DNA of 64,000 nucleotides from Burkholderia sp. BCC0322 (lineage in GTDB: Bacteria; Pseudomonadota; Gammaproteobacteria; Burkholderiales; Burkholderiaceae), in the NCBI RefSeq assembly GCF_902833045.1, contig NZ_CADFDU010000007.1:1-64000 (forward strand). The letters run 5' to 3'. The notes below the pieces were generated by a model. It had not been told where the DNA came from. It searched no databases and saw only the letters and a program-made list of their open reading frames with translations. Shown piece by piece: positions 51,419 to 59,486 of this stretch. Within the stretch, counting starts at the first letter, position 1, and every line of letters begins with the position of its first letter. Made by a program: the position numbers and the translations under genes.

Positions 51419-52776
51419 GAGCGGCTCCGGATCGTCCATTTGCCCGTGTTGCTGTCGACTTCGCCGGACAGTCCGTTACGTGCGAGGCGCTGCGTGAAAT
51501 CGGGATCGACCTTGACCTCCGGCTTGAAGCCGACGTCCAGCCGCCGGTCGTGATAGTCGAGCGACGCGATGCCGTTCAGCGGCAGCGCGCCCATCGAACG
51601 CGACAGCCCGCTCGCCAGCGCGAGGAAATCGTTCGGCGACAGCTCGCCGGCCGCCAGGCGCAACTGGTCGAGCTGGCGCTGCATCTGCGCGGGCGGATCG
51701 AGCACCGTCGTCGTCTTCGGGAACGCGGACAGCAGCGTCTCGGTGATCTGCGCCGACAGCGCATCGCGCTCGCGCGACAGCTTCCACCAATGCAGGTTCA
51801 TCCCGATCACCGCCACGCCGAGTGTTGCCGCAACGAGGGCGAGCGGCACCCGCAGGCGCTTCACCGTCGCGCGGTCGAAGCGCCACGGCTGCGATTCGAA
51901 TTCGAACTGGCACAGGTCGAACTTCTCGGTCAGCGCGCGCCGCGCGAACGCGTCGAACGACAGCGGTGCGGCGCCCGGCAGCAGCGGGCCGCCGTCGCTG
52001 CGTCCGACCGATGCCAGGCGAGGCTCCGCGCCCGGTTCGCCGAGTTCGTACAGTTCGACATCGCCGCCGCCTGCCAGCGCGGCCAGCGTGCCGGCCGCGC
52101 GCGACGCAGGCGCCGCGAAGCCTTCACCAAGCGCACCGCGTGCGACCGCGAGTTCGAGGCGCGGCGCACCGGCCGCGGCCGGCTGCGCGCCGGCCTCGAC
52201 GAGCACTTGTTCGACCGCTGCCGCGAGGCCGAGCACCGCGGCCACCGTCGCCGGGCGGGCGGGCGGCGCGTCGACGGCGTCCGCAGCAACCGCGGCGGCA
52301 TCGACCGCGCTGTCGGCCGGCGCGGCGATTACGTGCGGCGCAGGCAGGCAGCGGGTCGCGGGCACCGCGCTCAGGTGCCGGTGGCCGGCCGCCGTGAACG
52401 CGTCGCAGATCGTGCGGAACCACGCGCGATCGACGACGGCCAGCACGCGGCGCCCGTCGGGCAGCGCATCCGGATCGAGCGCGATATGGCAGCCGAGCGG
52501 ATCCTGGATCAGCTGATCCTCGACGATGTTGGGCAGCGCCTGACGCAGCTTCGGTCCCTTCAGCGGCGGCACGGTCGCGGCCAGCAGCAGCACGTCGCGC
52601 GCGGCGACGATCAGCACGGTCGCATTCGCGCGCGGCAGCAACGCGAGCGCGGCGCGGCCGGCGCGCTGCACATGGCCGGCCTTGTCGACGAACGTGAACG
52701 GCAGCTCGGGCCACTGCCATTCCTGCAACGGCACGGCAGGCTCGCGCGGCGGCAAAGAAACAATCAACGTGCTCAC
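51415..52776 (-). CDS. gspL: Type II secretion protein GspL
   Basis: The 453-residue protein has a cytoplasmic actin-like domain (about residues 1-280) that binds GspE. One membrane helix (about 310-330, VPLALVAATLGVAVIGMNL) and a periplasmic ferredoxin-like domain follow. It couples ATPase action to the platform. The gene overlaps gspM by four bases and lies 26 bases after gspK. Confidence 0.93.
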   Translation of the reverse strand: MSTLIVSLPPREPAVPLQEWQWPELPFTFVDKAGHVQRAGRAALALLPRANATVLIVAARDVLLLAATVPPLKGPKLRQALPNIVEDQLIQDPLGCHIALDPDALPDGRRVLAVVDRAWFRTICDAFTAAGHRHLSAVPATRCLPAPHVIAAPADSAVDAAAVAADAVDAPPARPATVAAVLGLAAAVEQVLVEAGAQPAAAGAPRLELAVARGALGEGFAAPASRAAGTLAALAGGGDVELYELGEPGAEPRLASVGRSDGGPLLPGAAPLSFDAFARRALTEKFDLCQFEFESQPWRFDRATVKRLRVPLALVAATLGVAVIGMNLHWWKLSRERDALSAQITETLLSAFPKTTTVLDPPAQMQRQLDQLRLAAGELSPNDFLALASGLSRSMGALPLNGIASLDYHDRRLDVGFKPEVKVDPDFTQRLARNGLSGEVDSNTGKWTIRSRS

Positions 52777-52802
52777 AAGAGCTCCTCTCCCGATTGGCGT
52801 CG

Positions 52803-53933
52803 TTATAGCTGGTCGCGAATGCGCACGACCCGTGTCGAGTGCGTGGTCGGATCACGATACACGAGCGAGGTGCGATCGACCTCCGCGCGTTCGTGCTGGA
52901 TCCGGCCATGCACGATGAAATAGCTCGAATTGACGTCGACGACGCTCGAGTCGAGCGTCACGTTCGGCGCACCGGCGCCGCGCAGCGCGAGCTGCACGTC
53001 GGCGACGTTGCGGAAAAACACGGTCTCGCGGCGCGACACGAGCGCCTGCGCGGACGACACGCTCATTCCCGGCATCAGCGCCGCAATGACCTCGGCCGGC
53101 GCGGTGTTCATGTTCACGGGCGTCGTGGTCGGCAGCACGGTGACGAACGGGCGCAGCCGGGCAACCATCTCGGGCGTCACGCCGTCGACGTCGAGCAGGC
53201 TGTCGACGCCCGTCATCATCAGCGGCGCGGGCCCGCGGTCGCCGCCCGTCATGCCGGGATCGTCGGTGAAGCCGCCGCCGCCTTGCTGATCGGTCGTCAC
53301 CGGCGCGGTGACCGGCGGCGCGGTGCCGCCACCCGGCAGCGTCGGCATCTGGAAACGCGTCGCCGAATTCAGCAGGCCCGCGCGCACCTGGAGCGCGATG
53401 CGCTTCGCGAACGCGCCGTCGTAGCCGAGCGTCGCCAGCAGGCGCTGGAACGCCTGGACCTGCGTGACGTTCAGCTGCAGCACGCCGGGTGCCGGCGACG
53501 CCACGAGGTTGCGCAGGTTGAACTTCGCCTGCGCATCCTCGATCGAGCCGGAGATATAGGTGTCTTCGCCGCCGGTGTCGTTGGGCGCGCCGATCCGGCC
53601 GAGGAAGTCCGACAGTTTCGTCTTCGCGATCGGTACGCCCCAGATCCCGCCGAGATACGTGATGCCGGGCGCCGTATCGCCTTCGGAGCGCAGGATCATC
53701 CGCGTCCAGTCGAGCGCGCCGCGCGCGACCCACTGCGCCTGCGCGATCACGCGCTGGTTCTCGATGCGGCGGATCTGCACCTGCTGGCGCCACAGCATGC
53801 CCGAGACGAGGATCGCCGACAGCGCGACGACGAGCAGCGCGGTGATGATCGCCGCGCCGCGCTGGCGGCCGCGTGCGCGACCGTCAGCACGGGCGGCAAA
53901 TAATAGGCGGTGAGGGCGCGCACGCATCGTCAT
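52803..53933 (-). CDS. gspK: Type II secretion minor pseudopilin GspK
   Basis: The 376-residue minor pseudopilin is the largest of its set. A 26-residue basic leader ends RQRG-AAIITALLVVALSAI; as usual for GspK, the position-5 glutamate is missing. A large alpha-helical domain and the SAM-like region (VTPEMVARLRPFVTVLP) follow. It caps the pseudopilus tip with GspI and GspJ. Start 53933 overlaps the gspJ stop (ATGA); the upstream open frame is a shadow. Confidence 0.93.
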   Translation of the reverse strand: MTMRARPHRLLFAARADGRARGRQRGAAIITALLVVALSAILVSGMLWRQQVQIRRIENQRVIAQAQWVARGALDWTRMILRSEGDTAPGITYLGGIWGVPIAKTKLSDFLGRIGAPNDTGGEDTYISGSIEDAQAKFNLRNLVASPAPGVLQLNVTQVQAFQRLLATLGYDGAFAKRIALQVRAGLLNSATRFQMPTLPGGGTAPPVTAPVTTDQQGGGGFTDDPGMTGGDRGPAPLMMTGVDSLLDVDGVTPEMVARLRPFVTVLPTTTPVNMNTAPAEVIAALMPGMSVSSAQALVSRRETVFFRNVADVQLALRGAGAPNVTLDSSVVDVNSSYFIVHGRIQHERAEVDRTSLVYRDPTTHSTRVVRIRDQL

Positions 53934-54589
53934 TCCCCGACGAGGAAGATGCGCGTGACCGGCACGCGCAGCGACGTCGCGCCGATGCTGACCTGCAGCC
54001 CCGTCACCGCGCGCGCAGGCGGCGCGTTGCCGATCTGCGGCACCTTGAGCGCATCGTTGTTCTGCGCGAGGGCTTCGTCGGCCGTCTGCAGGTTGGTGGT
54101 CCAGCCCACGCGCGGCACGTACAGCTTCGCGTCGATCGCGCCGACGCCGCCCATCAGCGCGACCCAGCTCCAGCCTTCGACGCTGCTGTCCTTCAGCATG
54201 CTGCGCAGCCGGTTCGCGTCGTCGATCGGCGGTGACGCATAGCGCACGACGCGCCCGCCGGCGATCCGGTAGCGGACCACCTGCAGCCGCGGCGCGACGC
54301 CCGGCACCTCGAGTTCGCGGACGATCTGCAGCGTATTGCCGGCGACGCCGATCGCCGGCTGGCCGGCCTCGTCGTCGGTCGCGGCGAGCCGCGCGTCGAT
54401 GCGCATCTGGTCGAACATCTGCGCGAACACGCGCTCGTCTTCCATTGCGGCCGCGACCTTGTCGCGACCGCGCATGATCTGGTCGAGCCCGCGCCATGCG
54501 AGGATCGCGACCACCGCGAGGATCGCGATCGCGATCATCAGCTCGATCAGCGTGAAGCCGCGGGCGGGGCGGGCGAGCGGGCGTCGCAT
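53930..54589 (-). CDS. gspJ: Type II secretion minor pseudopilin GspJ
   Basis: From ATG 54589 the protein has 219 residues, an 11-residue leader (MRRPLARPARG) and the cleaved helix FTLIELMIAIAILAVVAILA. A start at 54619 would add ten residues and overlap gspI. The body (AWRGLDQIMRGRD onward) is typical of GspJ. It forms the pseudopilus tip complex with GspI and GspK. Confidence 0.92.
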   Translation of the reverse strand: MRRPLARPARGFTLIELMIAIAILAVVAILAWRGLDQIMRGRDKVAAAMEDERVFAQMFDQMRIDARLAATDDEAGQPAIGVAGNTLQIVRELEVPGVAPRLQVVRYRIAGGRVVRYASPPIDDANRLRSMLKDSSVEGWSWVALMGGVGAIDAKLYVPRVGWTTNLQTADEALAQNNDALKVPQIGNAPPARAVTGLQVSIGATSLRVPVTRIFLVGE

Positions 54590-54596
54590 CGGCGCG

Positions 54597-55085
54597 TCAG
54601 AGCGGACGGCTGGTTTCATTCGCGACCACCGTCACCATCTGCGCGAGCACGCCGGTGTGCCCCGGCATGCTCACCGAAATCCGCACGCGCCGGAACACCG
54701 GGTTGGGCGTGGTGCTCACGCGCTGCGTGCAGACGAGCTGCACGTTGCCTTGCGAGCAGTCGAAACTCTGTTCGCCGATCTCCGGCCACGCATGCGTGAG
54801 CCGCATCTGCGCGAGCGCGTTGTCGGCGCTCCAGCCGGCGAGCAGCCGGCGATGAAGATCGGACGCGTTGGTCGCCATCGTGCCGACCGCGCGGATCGAA
54901 GCGGCGAGCGCGACTGCGATGATCGCGAGTGCGACCAGCACCTCGATCATCGTGAAACCGCGCGCCCCGACGAAGCCGGCCGCAGGCCGGGCCCCGGAGG
55001 AAACCCGCTCGGGGTGCTCCGAAGGAAGTCCCCTTGGGGGGCGCGATGAAGAAACGGAAGAGGGCAGGCGACGACGCATCGTCAT
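54597..55085 (-). CDS. gspI: Type II secretion minor pseudopilin GspI
   Basis: The 162-residue minor pseudopilin has the helix FTMIEVLVALAIIAVALAAS and a normal GspI body ending NETSRPL. The leader before the cleavage glycine is 43 residues long, unlike the usual 6-15. It includes RPPRGLPSEHPERVSSGARP, and no in-frame ATG, GTG or TTG lies nearer the cleavage site. The DNA of the leader (about 54965-55060) looks like a dispersed GC-rich element inserted in frame. The start overlaps the gspH stop (ATGA). Confidence 0.9.
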   Translation of the reverse strand: MTMRRRLPSSVSSSRPPRGLPSEHPERVSSGARPAAGFVGARGFTMIEVLVALAIIAVALAASIRAVGTMATNASDLHRRLLAGWSADNALAQMRLTHAWPEIGEQSFDCSQGNVQLVCTQRVSTTPNPVFRRVRISVSMPGHTGVLAQMVTVVANETSRPL

Positions 55086-55651
55086 TGCACCTCGTAGCGG
55101 CCATTGCCGGTGCCGACGATCGTCGCGCTGCCGACGGCCGAATGCAGCGTCACGCGCACCGGCGTGTCGATGCTCTCGGTGCCGAACACGACGCGATTCG
55201 CGTGCGTGTCGGACCCCGGATAGTCGATGTCGGCGCCGGTGACGCCACCATCCCAGTCGCGCGGCCGCAGCAGGTCGTCGCGCAGCGTGCGCCAGCCGTC
55301 GGGCGAGCTCACGTCGAAACGGAAGCCTTGCGCGGTCGGCTGCCACGCGATCGGTCGGGCACGCACCTGCGCTTCGTCGCCGGCCGTCTCGAACAGCAGC
55401 GCGATGCGCTGCGCCTCCTCGCGCAGGTCGGTGCGCGGATTGCGCGTGAGCGACAAGGACGCGAGCGACACGAGCAACCCCGCGATCACGAGCACGACCA
55501 GCATTTCGAGCAGCGTGAAGCCGCGCGCGCGATGTCGCCGCGCCGCTTGCAACGCGCGCCCGCCGTCGGCACGCGCCGGCACGGACGAAGCCGCGCCGCG
55601 ACGCACACGGCAATCGCGGCCGCAGCGGAAGGTCGTGCGGATGGCGAGCAT
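55082..55651 (-). CDS. gspH: Type II secretion pseudopilin GspH
   Basis: The 189-residue open frame encodes a GspH-type pseudopilin with cleavage site ARG-FTLLEMLVVLVIAGLLV. The leader from ATG 55651 is 44 residues. A TTG at 55552 would give an 11-residue leader (MQAARRHRARG), the normal length, so it may be the true start though its ribosome site is weak. The body (LSLTRNPRTDLREEAQRIAL) is typical. Confidence 0.9.
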   Translation of the reverse strand: MLAIRTTFRCGRDCRVRRGAASSVPARADGGRALQAARRHRARGFTLLEMLVVLVIAGLLVSLASLSLTRNPRTDLREEAQRIALLFETAGDEAQVRARPIAWQPTAQGFRFDVSSPDGWRTLRDDLLRPRDWDGGVTGADIDYPGSDTHANRVVFGTESIDTPVRVTLHSAVGSATIVGTGNGRYEVQ

Positions 55652-55690
55652 GAAGAACGGGAGCGAAGCGTCGGGCCGGTCAGTGAGCGC

Positions 55691-56143
55691 TTATTGCCAC
55701 GAACCGATGTCGGTGTCGTTGCCTTCGCCGCCTTCCTTGCCGTCGGCGCCGTAGCTGAACACGTCGATCTCGCCGTGCACGCCCGGGTTCAGGTACTTGT
55801 AGCTGTTACCCCACGGATCGTTCGGCAGGCGCTCGAGATAGCCGCCGTCCTTCCAGTTGTTCGGGATCGGATCGGTGGACGGCTTCTGGATCAGCGCGTT
55901 CAGGCCCTGATCCTGGGTCGGGTAGCGGCCGTTGTCGAGCCGGTACAGCTTGAGCGCCTGCATGATCGTGCCGATGTCCTGCTTCGCGGCGATGCGGCGT
56001 GCCTCGTCCGGGCGGCTCATGATCTTCGGCACGATCAGCGCCGCCAGGATCCCGAGGATCGCGACCACCACCATGATCTCGATCAGCGTGAAACCGCGCT
56101 GACGACGCACGGCCGCGTTGCGGCGAGTGATCCACGTTTGCAT
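55691..56143 (-). CDS. gspG: Type II secretion major pseudopilin GspG
   Basis: The 150-residue major pseudopilin has a 17-residue leader cleaved at [21 protein letters not shown]. The GspG-specific calcium-binding and disordered loop region follows ([34 protein letters not shown]). It polymerises into the pseudopilus that pushes substrates through GspD. It begins the gspG-N run. Confidence 0.97.
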   Translation of the reverse strand: MQTWITRRNAAVRRQRGFTLIEIMVVVAILGILAALIVPKIMSRPDEARRIAAKQDIGTIMQALKLYRLDNGRYPTQDQGLNALIQKPSTDPIPNNWKDGGYLERLPNDPWGNSYKYLNPGVHGEIDVFSYGADGKEGGEGNDTDIGSWQ

Positions 56144-56318
56144 GACTGACTACCTCTTTCCAAAAAATGTCGTTGGTTGAGTGACGCACCCGGCGCAGCG
56201 GACGATTGCCTGACGGCAACCTTCCGAACCCGCGGGCGCGGAGCACGCATTGTAAGGCGCGCGTTGCCGAGGGCTTTCACCCAACGCAAATTTCATATAC
56301 ATCCGTACAATAGCGCGC

Positions 56319-56729
56319 ATGAACGCGCTCTCGATCCGGATCCTCTCCCTAGCCCTCTTCGCGGGTTTGTGCGCGACGGCCACCTACTGGGTCGTCACGC
56401 TGTCCGCCCGCGAAGCGCCGCTGCCCGCCGCCGCCGCGCGGCCGCCGATCCGCACCGAGGACGCCGCGGCGCTCTTCGGCGGTCAGCTCGACAAGAATCC
56501 CGTGCAGGACATCCACCTGTTCGGCATCCTCGCGCTCGACCACGGCGGCGCCGCGATCGTCGGTGTCGGCGGTGAGCCGCCGCGCGCCGTGTCGCTCGGC
56601 GCGGACGTCACGTCCGGCGCGAAGCTCGCCGAAGTCCGCCCCCGCTCGATCATCGTCGAGCGCAACGGTGCCCGCACCGAAGTCCAGCTGCCCGCCAACA
56701 CGCCGTCCCCGGCGATCTACATGCGCTGA
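56319..56729 (+). CDS. gspC: Type II secretion protein GspC-like
   Basis: The 136-residue protein has one N-terminal membrane helix (about residues 7-28) and the periplasmic homology region (AAALFGG, then DIHLFGILALDHGGAAIVGV) that contacts GspD. It lacks the PDZ or coiled-coil C-terminus of longer GspC proteins. It lies on the plus strand between gspF and gspG, opposite to the rest of the operon, with its own upstream region shared with gspG. Confidence 0.9.
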   Translation: MNALSIRILSLALFAGLCATATYWVVTLSAREAPLPAAAARPPIRTEDAAALFGGQLDKNPVQDIHLFGILALDHGGAAIVGVGGEPPRAVSLGADVTSGAKLAEVRPRSIIVERNGARTEVQLPANTPSPAIYMR

Positions 56730-56764
56730 AGCCGAAGGCGACGGCCCGACCCACGGTCAGGCCG

Positions 56765-57982
56765 TCACTGCACCATGTTGTTCAGCTCGATGATCGGCAG
56801 CATCACCGCCAGCACGATCACGAGCACGATGCCCCCCATCGCCAGGATCAGCAGCGGCTCGAGCAGGCTCGTCAGGAACATCGTGCGGCGTTCGAGTTCG
56901 CGCGCTTCGCCTTCGGCCGCGCGATCCAGCATCGTCGTCACGTCGCCCGTCGCTTCGCCGGAACGGATCAGGTGTACGAGCACCGGCGGAAACGTCTTCA
57001 CGTTGTTCAGCGCGCGCGACAGCGCGGAGCCTTCGCGCACGCGCACGATCGCGTCGTCGATGTTCGCGCGCATCGCGCGGTTCGACAGCGTCTCGCCGGC
57101 CGCCTGCAGCGCGCGCAGGATCGGCACGCCCGCCGCGGTGAGGATGCCGAGCGTGCTCGCGAAACGCACCGTGTTGTAGCCGCGTACGAGCTTGCCGGCG
57201 AGCGGTGCGGTCAGCACCCAGCGGTCGAACGCGAGGCGGGGCCCGTCGCGCGACAGCGTCGCCTTCACGAACCACACGACGAGCACGACCGCGATCAGGA
57301 TCGCCCACCACCAGTGCCGCACGAAATCCGACAGCGCCATCATCACGATCGTGAGCACGGGCAACTGCTGCTTCGTGCTCGCGAACACGTTGACGACCTG
57401 CGGCACGACATAGCTCAGCAGGAACGTGACGATGCCGAATGCGATCAGCGTGACGATCCCCGGATACGTGAACGCCAGCAGGATCTTCTGCTTCAGCGCG
57501 TTGCTTTGCTCGATGTAGTCGGCGAGGCGCGACAACACGATGCCGAGCTTGCCGGTGTGCTCGCCCGCCGCGACGAGCGCGCGGTAGATCTCCGGGAAAT
57601 CGCGCGGATGCTGGCCCAGCGCATTCGCGAGCGAATGGCCGCCGAGCACCTCGGCGCGGATCGCGGCCATCAGTTCGCGGATGTAGTCGCGCTCGGCCTG
57701 CTCGGTCAGCACGCCGAGCGCCTCGTCGAGCGGCAGCCCGGCGATCAGCAGGCTCGCGAGCTGGCGCGTGAGGATCGCCTGTTCGCGCTGCGACAGCTTG
57801 CGGCCGAACGCGAGCCGCTGCGACCGCGCCCCGCGCGTCGCGCTGGCGGCCGGCTCGACGACGAGCGGCGTCAGCCCTTGCGTACGCAGCTGGCCGCGCG
57901 CGGCACGGGCGCTGTCGGCATCGATGACGCCTTTCTGCGCGCGTCCCGCCGAATCGATTGCTTCGAAACGGAATGCCGGCAT
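56765..57982 (-). CDS. gspF: Type II secretion inner-membrane protein GspF
   Basis: The 405-residue platform protein has two cytoplasmic GspF domains (about residues 70-190 and 270-395). Three membrane helices follow the family pattern (LAFTYPGIVTLIAFGIVTFL; MGGIVLVIVLAVMLPIIELN at the end). It works with GspE and GspL in pseudopilus assembly. It lies four bases after gspE and is convergent with gspC. Confidence 0.96.
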   Translation of the reverse strand: MPAFRFEAIDSAGRAQKGVIDADSARAARGQLRTQGLTPLVVEPAASATRGARSQRLAFGRKLSQREQAILTRQLASLLIAGLPLDEALGVLTEQAERDYIRELMAAIRAEVLGGHSLANALGQHPRDFPEIYRALVAAGEHTGKLGIVLSRLADYIEQSNALKQKILLAFTYPGIVTLIAFGIVTFLLSYVVPQVVNVFASTKQQLPVLTIVMMALSDFVRHWWWAILIAVVLVVWFVKATLSRDGPRLAFDRWVLTAPLAGKLVRGYNTVRFASTLGILTAAGVPILRALQAAGETLSNRAMRANIDDAIVRVREGSALSRALNNVKTFPPVLVHLIRSGEATGDVTTMLDRAAEGEARELERRTMFLTSLLEPLLILAMGGIVLVIVLAVMLPIIELNNMVQ

Positions 57983-57986
57983 CGCG

Positions 57987-59486
57987 CTATGCGCCTCCCG
58001 TCACGCGCAGCACTTCCTCGAGCGACGTCGCGCCCGACGCGAGCCAGCGCTCGGCATCGTCGCGCAGCGTGCGCATGCCTTCCGCACGGCCGGCGGCGAG
58101 AATCTCCGCGTCGGCCGCGTTGCGGTGGATCAGCGAGCGGATCGAATCGTCGACCAGCAGCAGTTCGTATACGCCGCGCCGGCCCGAATAACCCGAATGC
58201 CCGCACTTGTCGCAGCCGACCGGATGCCACACGGTGCGGCCTTCTTCCTGGCGCTCTTCCTTGCAGGCGGGGCAGAGCTGCCGCACGAGCCGCTGCGCGA
58301 GCACGCCGAGCAGCGACGATGCGAGCAGGTACGGCTCGACGCCCATGTCGGTCAGACGCGTGACGGCCGAGGCCGCATCGTTCGTGTGCAGCGTCGCGAG
58401 CACGAGGTGGCCCGTCAGCGATGCCTGCACGGCGATCTGCGCGGTTTCGAGATCGCGGATTTCGCCGATCATGATCACGTCCGGATCCTGGCGCAGGATC
58501 GAGCGCAGCGCGCGGGCAAAGGTCATCCCGATCCGCTCGTTCACCTGCGTCTGGCCGATGCCGCCGAGATCGTATTCGATCGGGTCCTCGACGGTCATGA
58601 TGTTGGTCGTCGCGGTTTCGAGCCGCGACATCGACGCGTACAGCGTGGTCGTCTTGCCCGAACCCGTCGGGCCCGTGACGAGCACGATGCCGTGCGGGCG
58701 CGCGATCAGCTTGTCGAACTGGACGAGCGTGTCGCGGCCCATCCCGAGCGCTTCGAGGTTCAGCCGCTTCGCATCCTTTTCCAGCAGACGCAGCACCGCG
58801 CGCTCGCCATGCCCGGTCGGCAGCGTCGACACCCGCACGTCGACCGGCCGGCCGCCGACGCGCAGCGTGATGCGGCCGTCCTGCGGCAGGCGCTTCTCCG
58901 CGATATCGAGCTGCGCCATGATCTTGATCCGCGAGATCAGCGCGCCGTGCAGCGCCTTCTTCGGCCGCACGACGTCGCGCAGCGTGCCGTCGACGCGAAA
59001 GCGCACGACCGAGGCGTTCTCGAACGGCTCGATGTGGATGTCCGATGCCTGTTCGCGCGCCGCTTGCGTGAGCAGCGCGTTGATCATCCGGATGATCGGC
59101 GCGTCGTCTTCCGATTCGAGCAGATCCTCGACTTCGGGGATGTCCTGCATCAGCCGCGACAGGTCGACCTCGCCTTCGACCTCGCCGACCACCTGCGCGG
59201 CGCTGCCGTCCTGGCGTGCGTACGCATGGTTGATCGCCTGCGCGAGCTCGTCGGCCGGCACGCGATGCACAGAGATCGAGCCGAAGTTGCGCGCGATCTC
59301 CGCGAGCGCAGCGTCGCTCGTGCGTTCGCTGATCCACACCTCGAGCGTGTCGTCGAGCTGGTGCGCGATCAGCACCTGGCCGCTCTTCGCGAAGCCGTAC
59401 GGCAACAGCCGCGCGGCGAGCGGCGACGGCGGCTGCCGTTCGCCCGGCGCGCCGTCGTGGGAAGGGGATGCGAGCACGTCGCTCAC
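57987..59486 (-). CDS. gspE: Type II secretion ATPase GspE
   Basis: The 499-residue ATPase has N-terminal GspL-binding domain and Walker A GPTGSGKTT (272-280). The Asp box (TTNIMTVEDPIEYDLGGIGQ), Walker B (DPDVIMIGEIRD), His box (LVLATLHTNDA) and a four-cysteine zinc motif (CPAC ... CDKC) follow. It powers pseudopilus assembly. A GTG at 59486 overlapping the gspD stop (GTGA) is the most likely start; the longer open frame lies inside gspD. Confidence 0.96.
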   Translation of the reverse strand: MSDVLASPSHDGAPGERQPPSPLAARLLPYGFAKSGQVLIAHQLDDTLEVWISERTSDAALAEIARNFGSISVHRVPADELAQAINHAYARQDGSAAQVVGEVEGEVDLSRLMQDIPEVEDLLESEDDAPIIRMINALLTQAAREQASDIHIEPFENASVVRFRVDGTLRDVVRPKKALHGALISRIKIMAQLDIAEKRLPQDGRITLRVGGRPVDVRVSTLPTGHGERAVLRLLEKDAKRLNLEALGMGRDTLVQFDKLIARPHGIVLVTGPTGSGKTTTLYASMSRLETATTNIMTVEDPIEYDLGGIGQTQVNERIGMTFARALRSILRQDPDVIMIGEIRDLETAQIAVQASLTGHLVLATLHTNDAASAVTRLTDMGVEPYLLASSLLGVLAQRLVRQLCPACKEERQEEGRTVWHPVGCDKCGHSGYSGRRGVYELLLVDDSIRSLIHRNAADAEILAAGRAEGMRTLRDDAERWLASGATSLEEVLRVTGGA

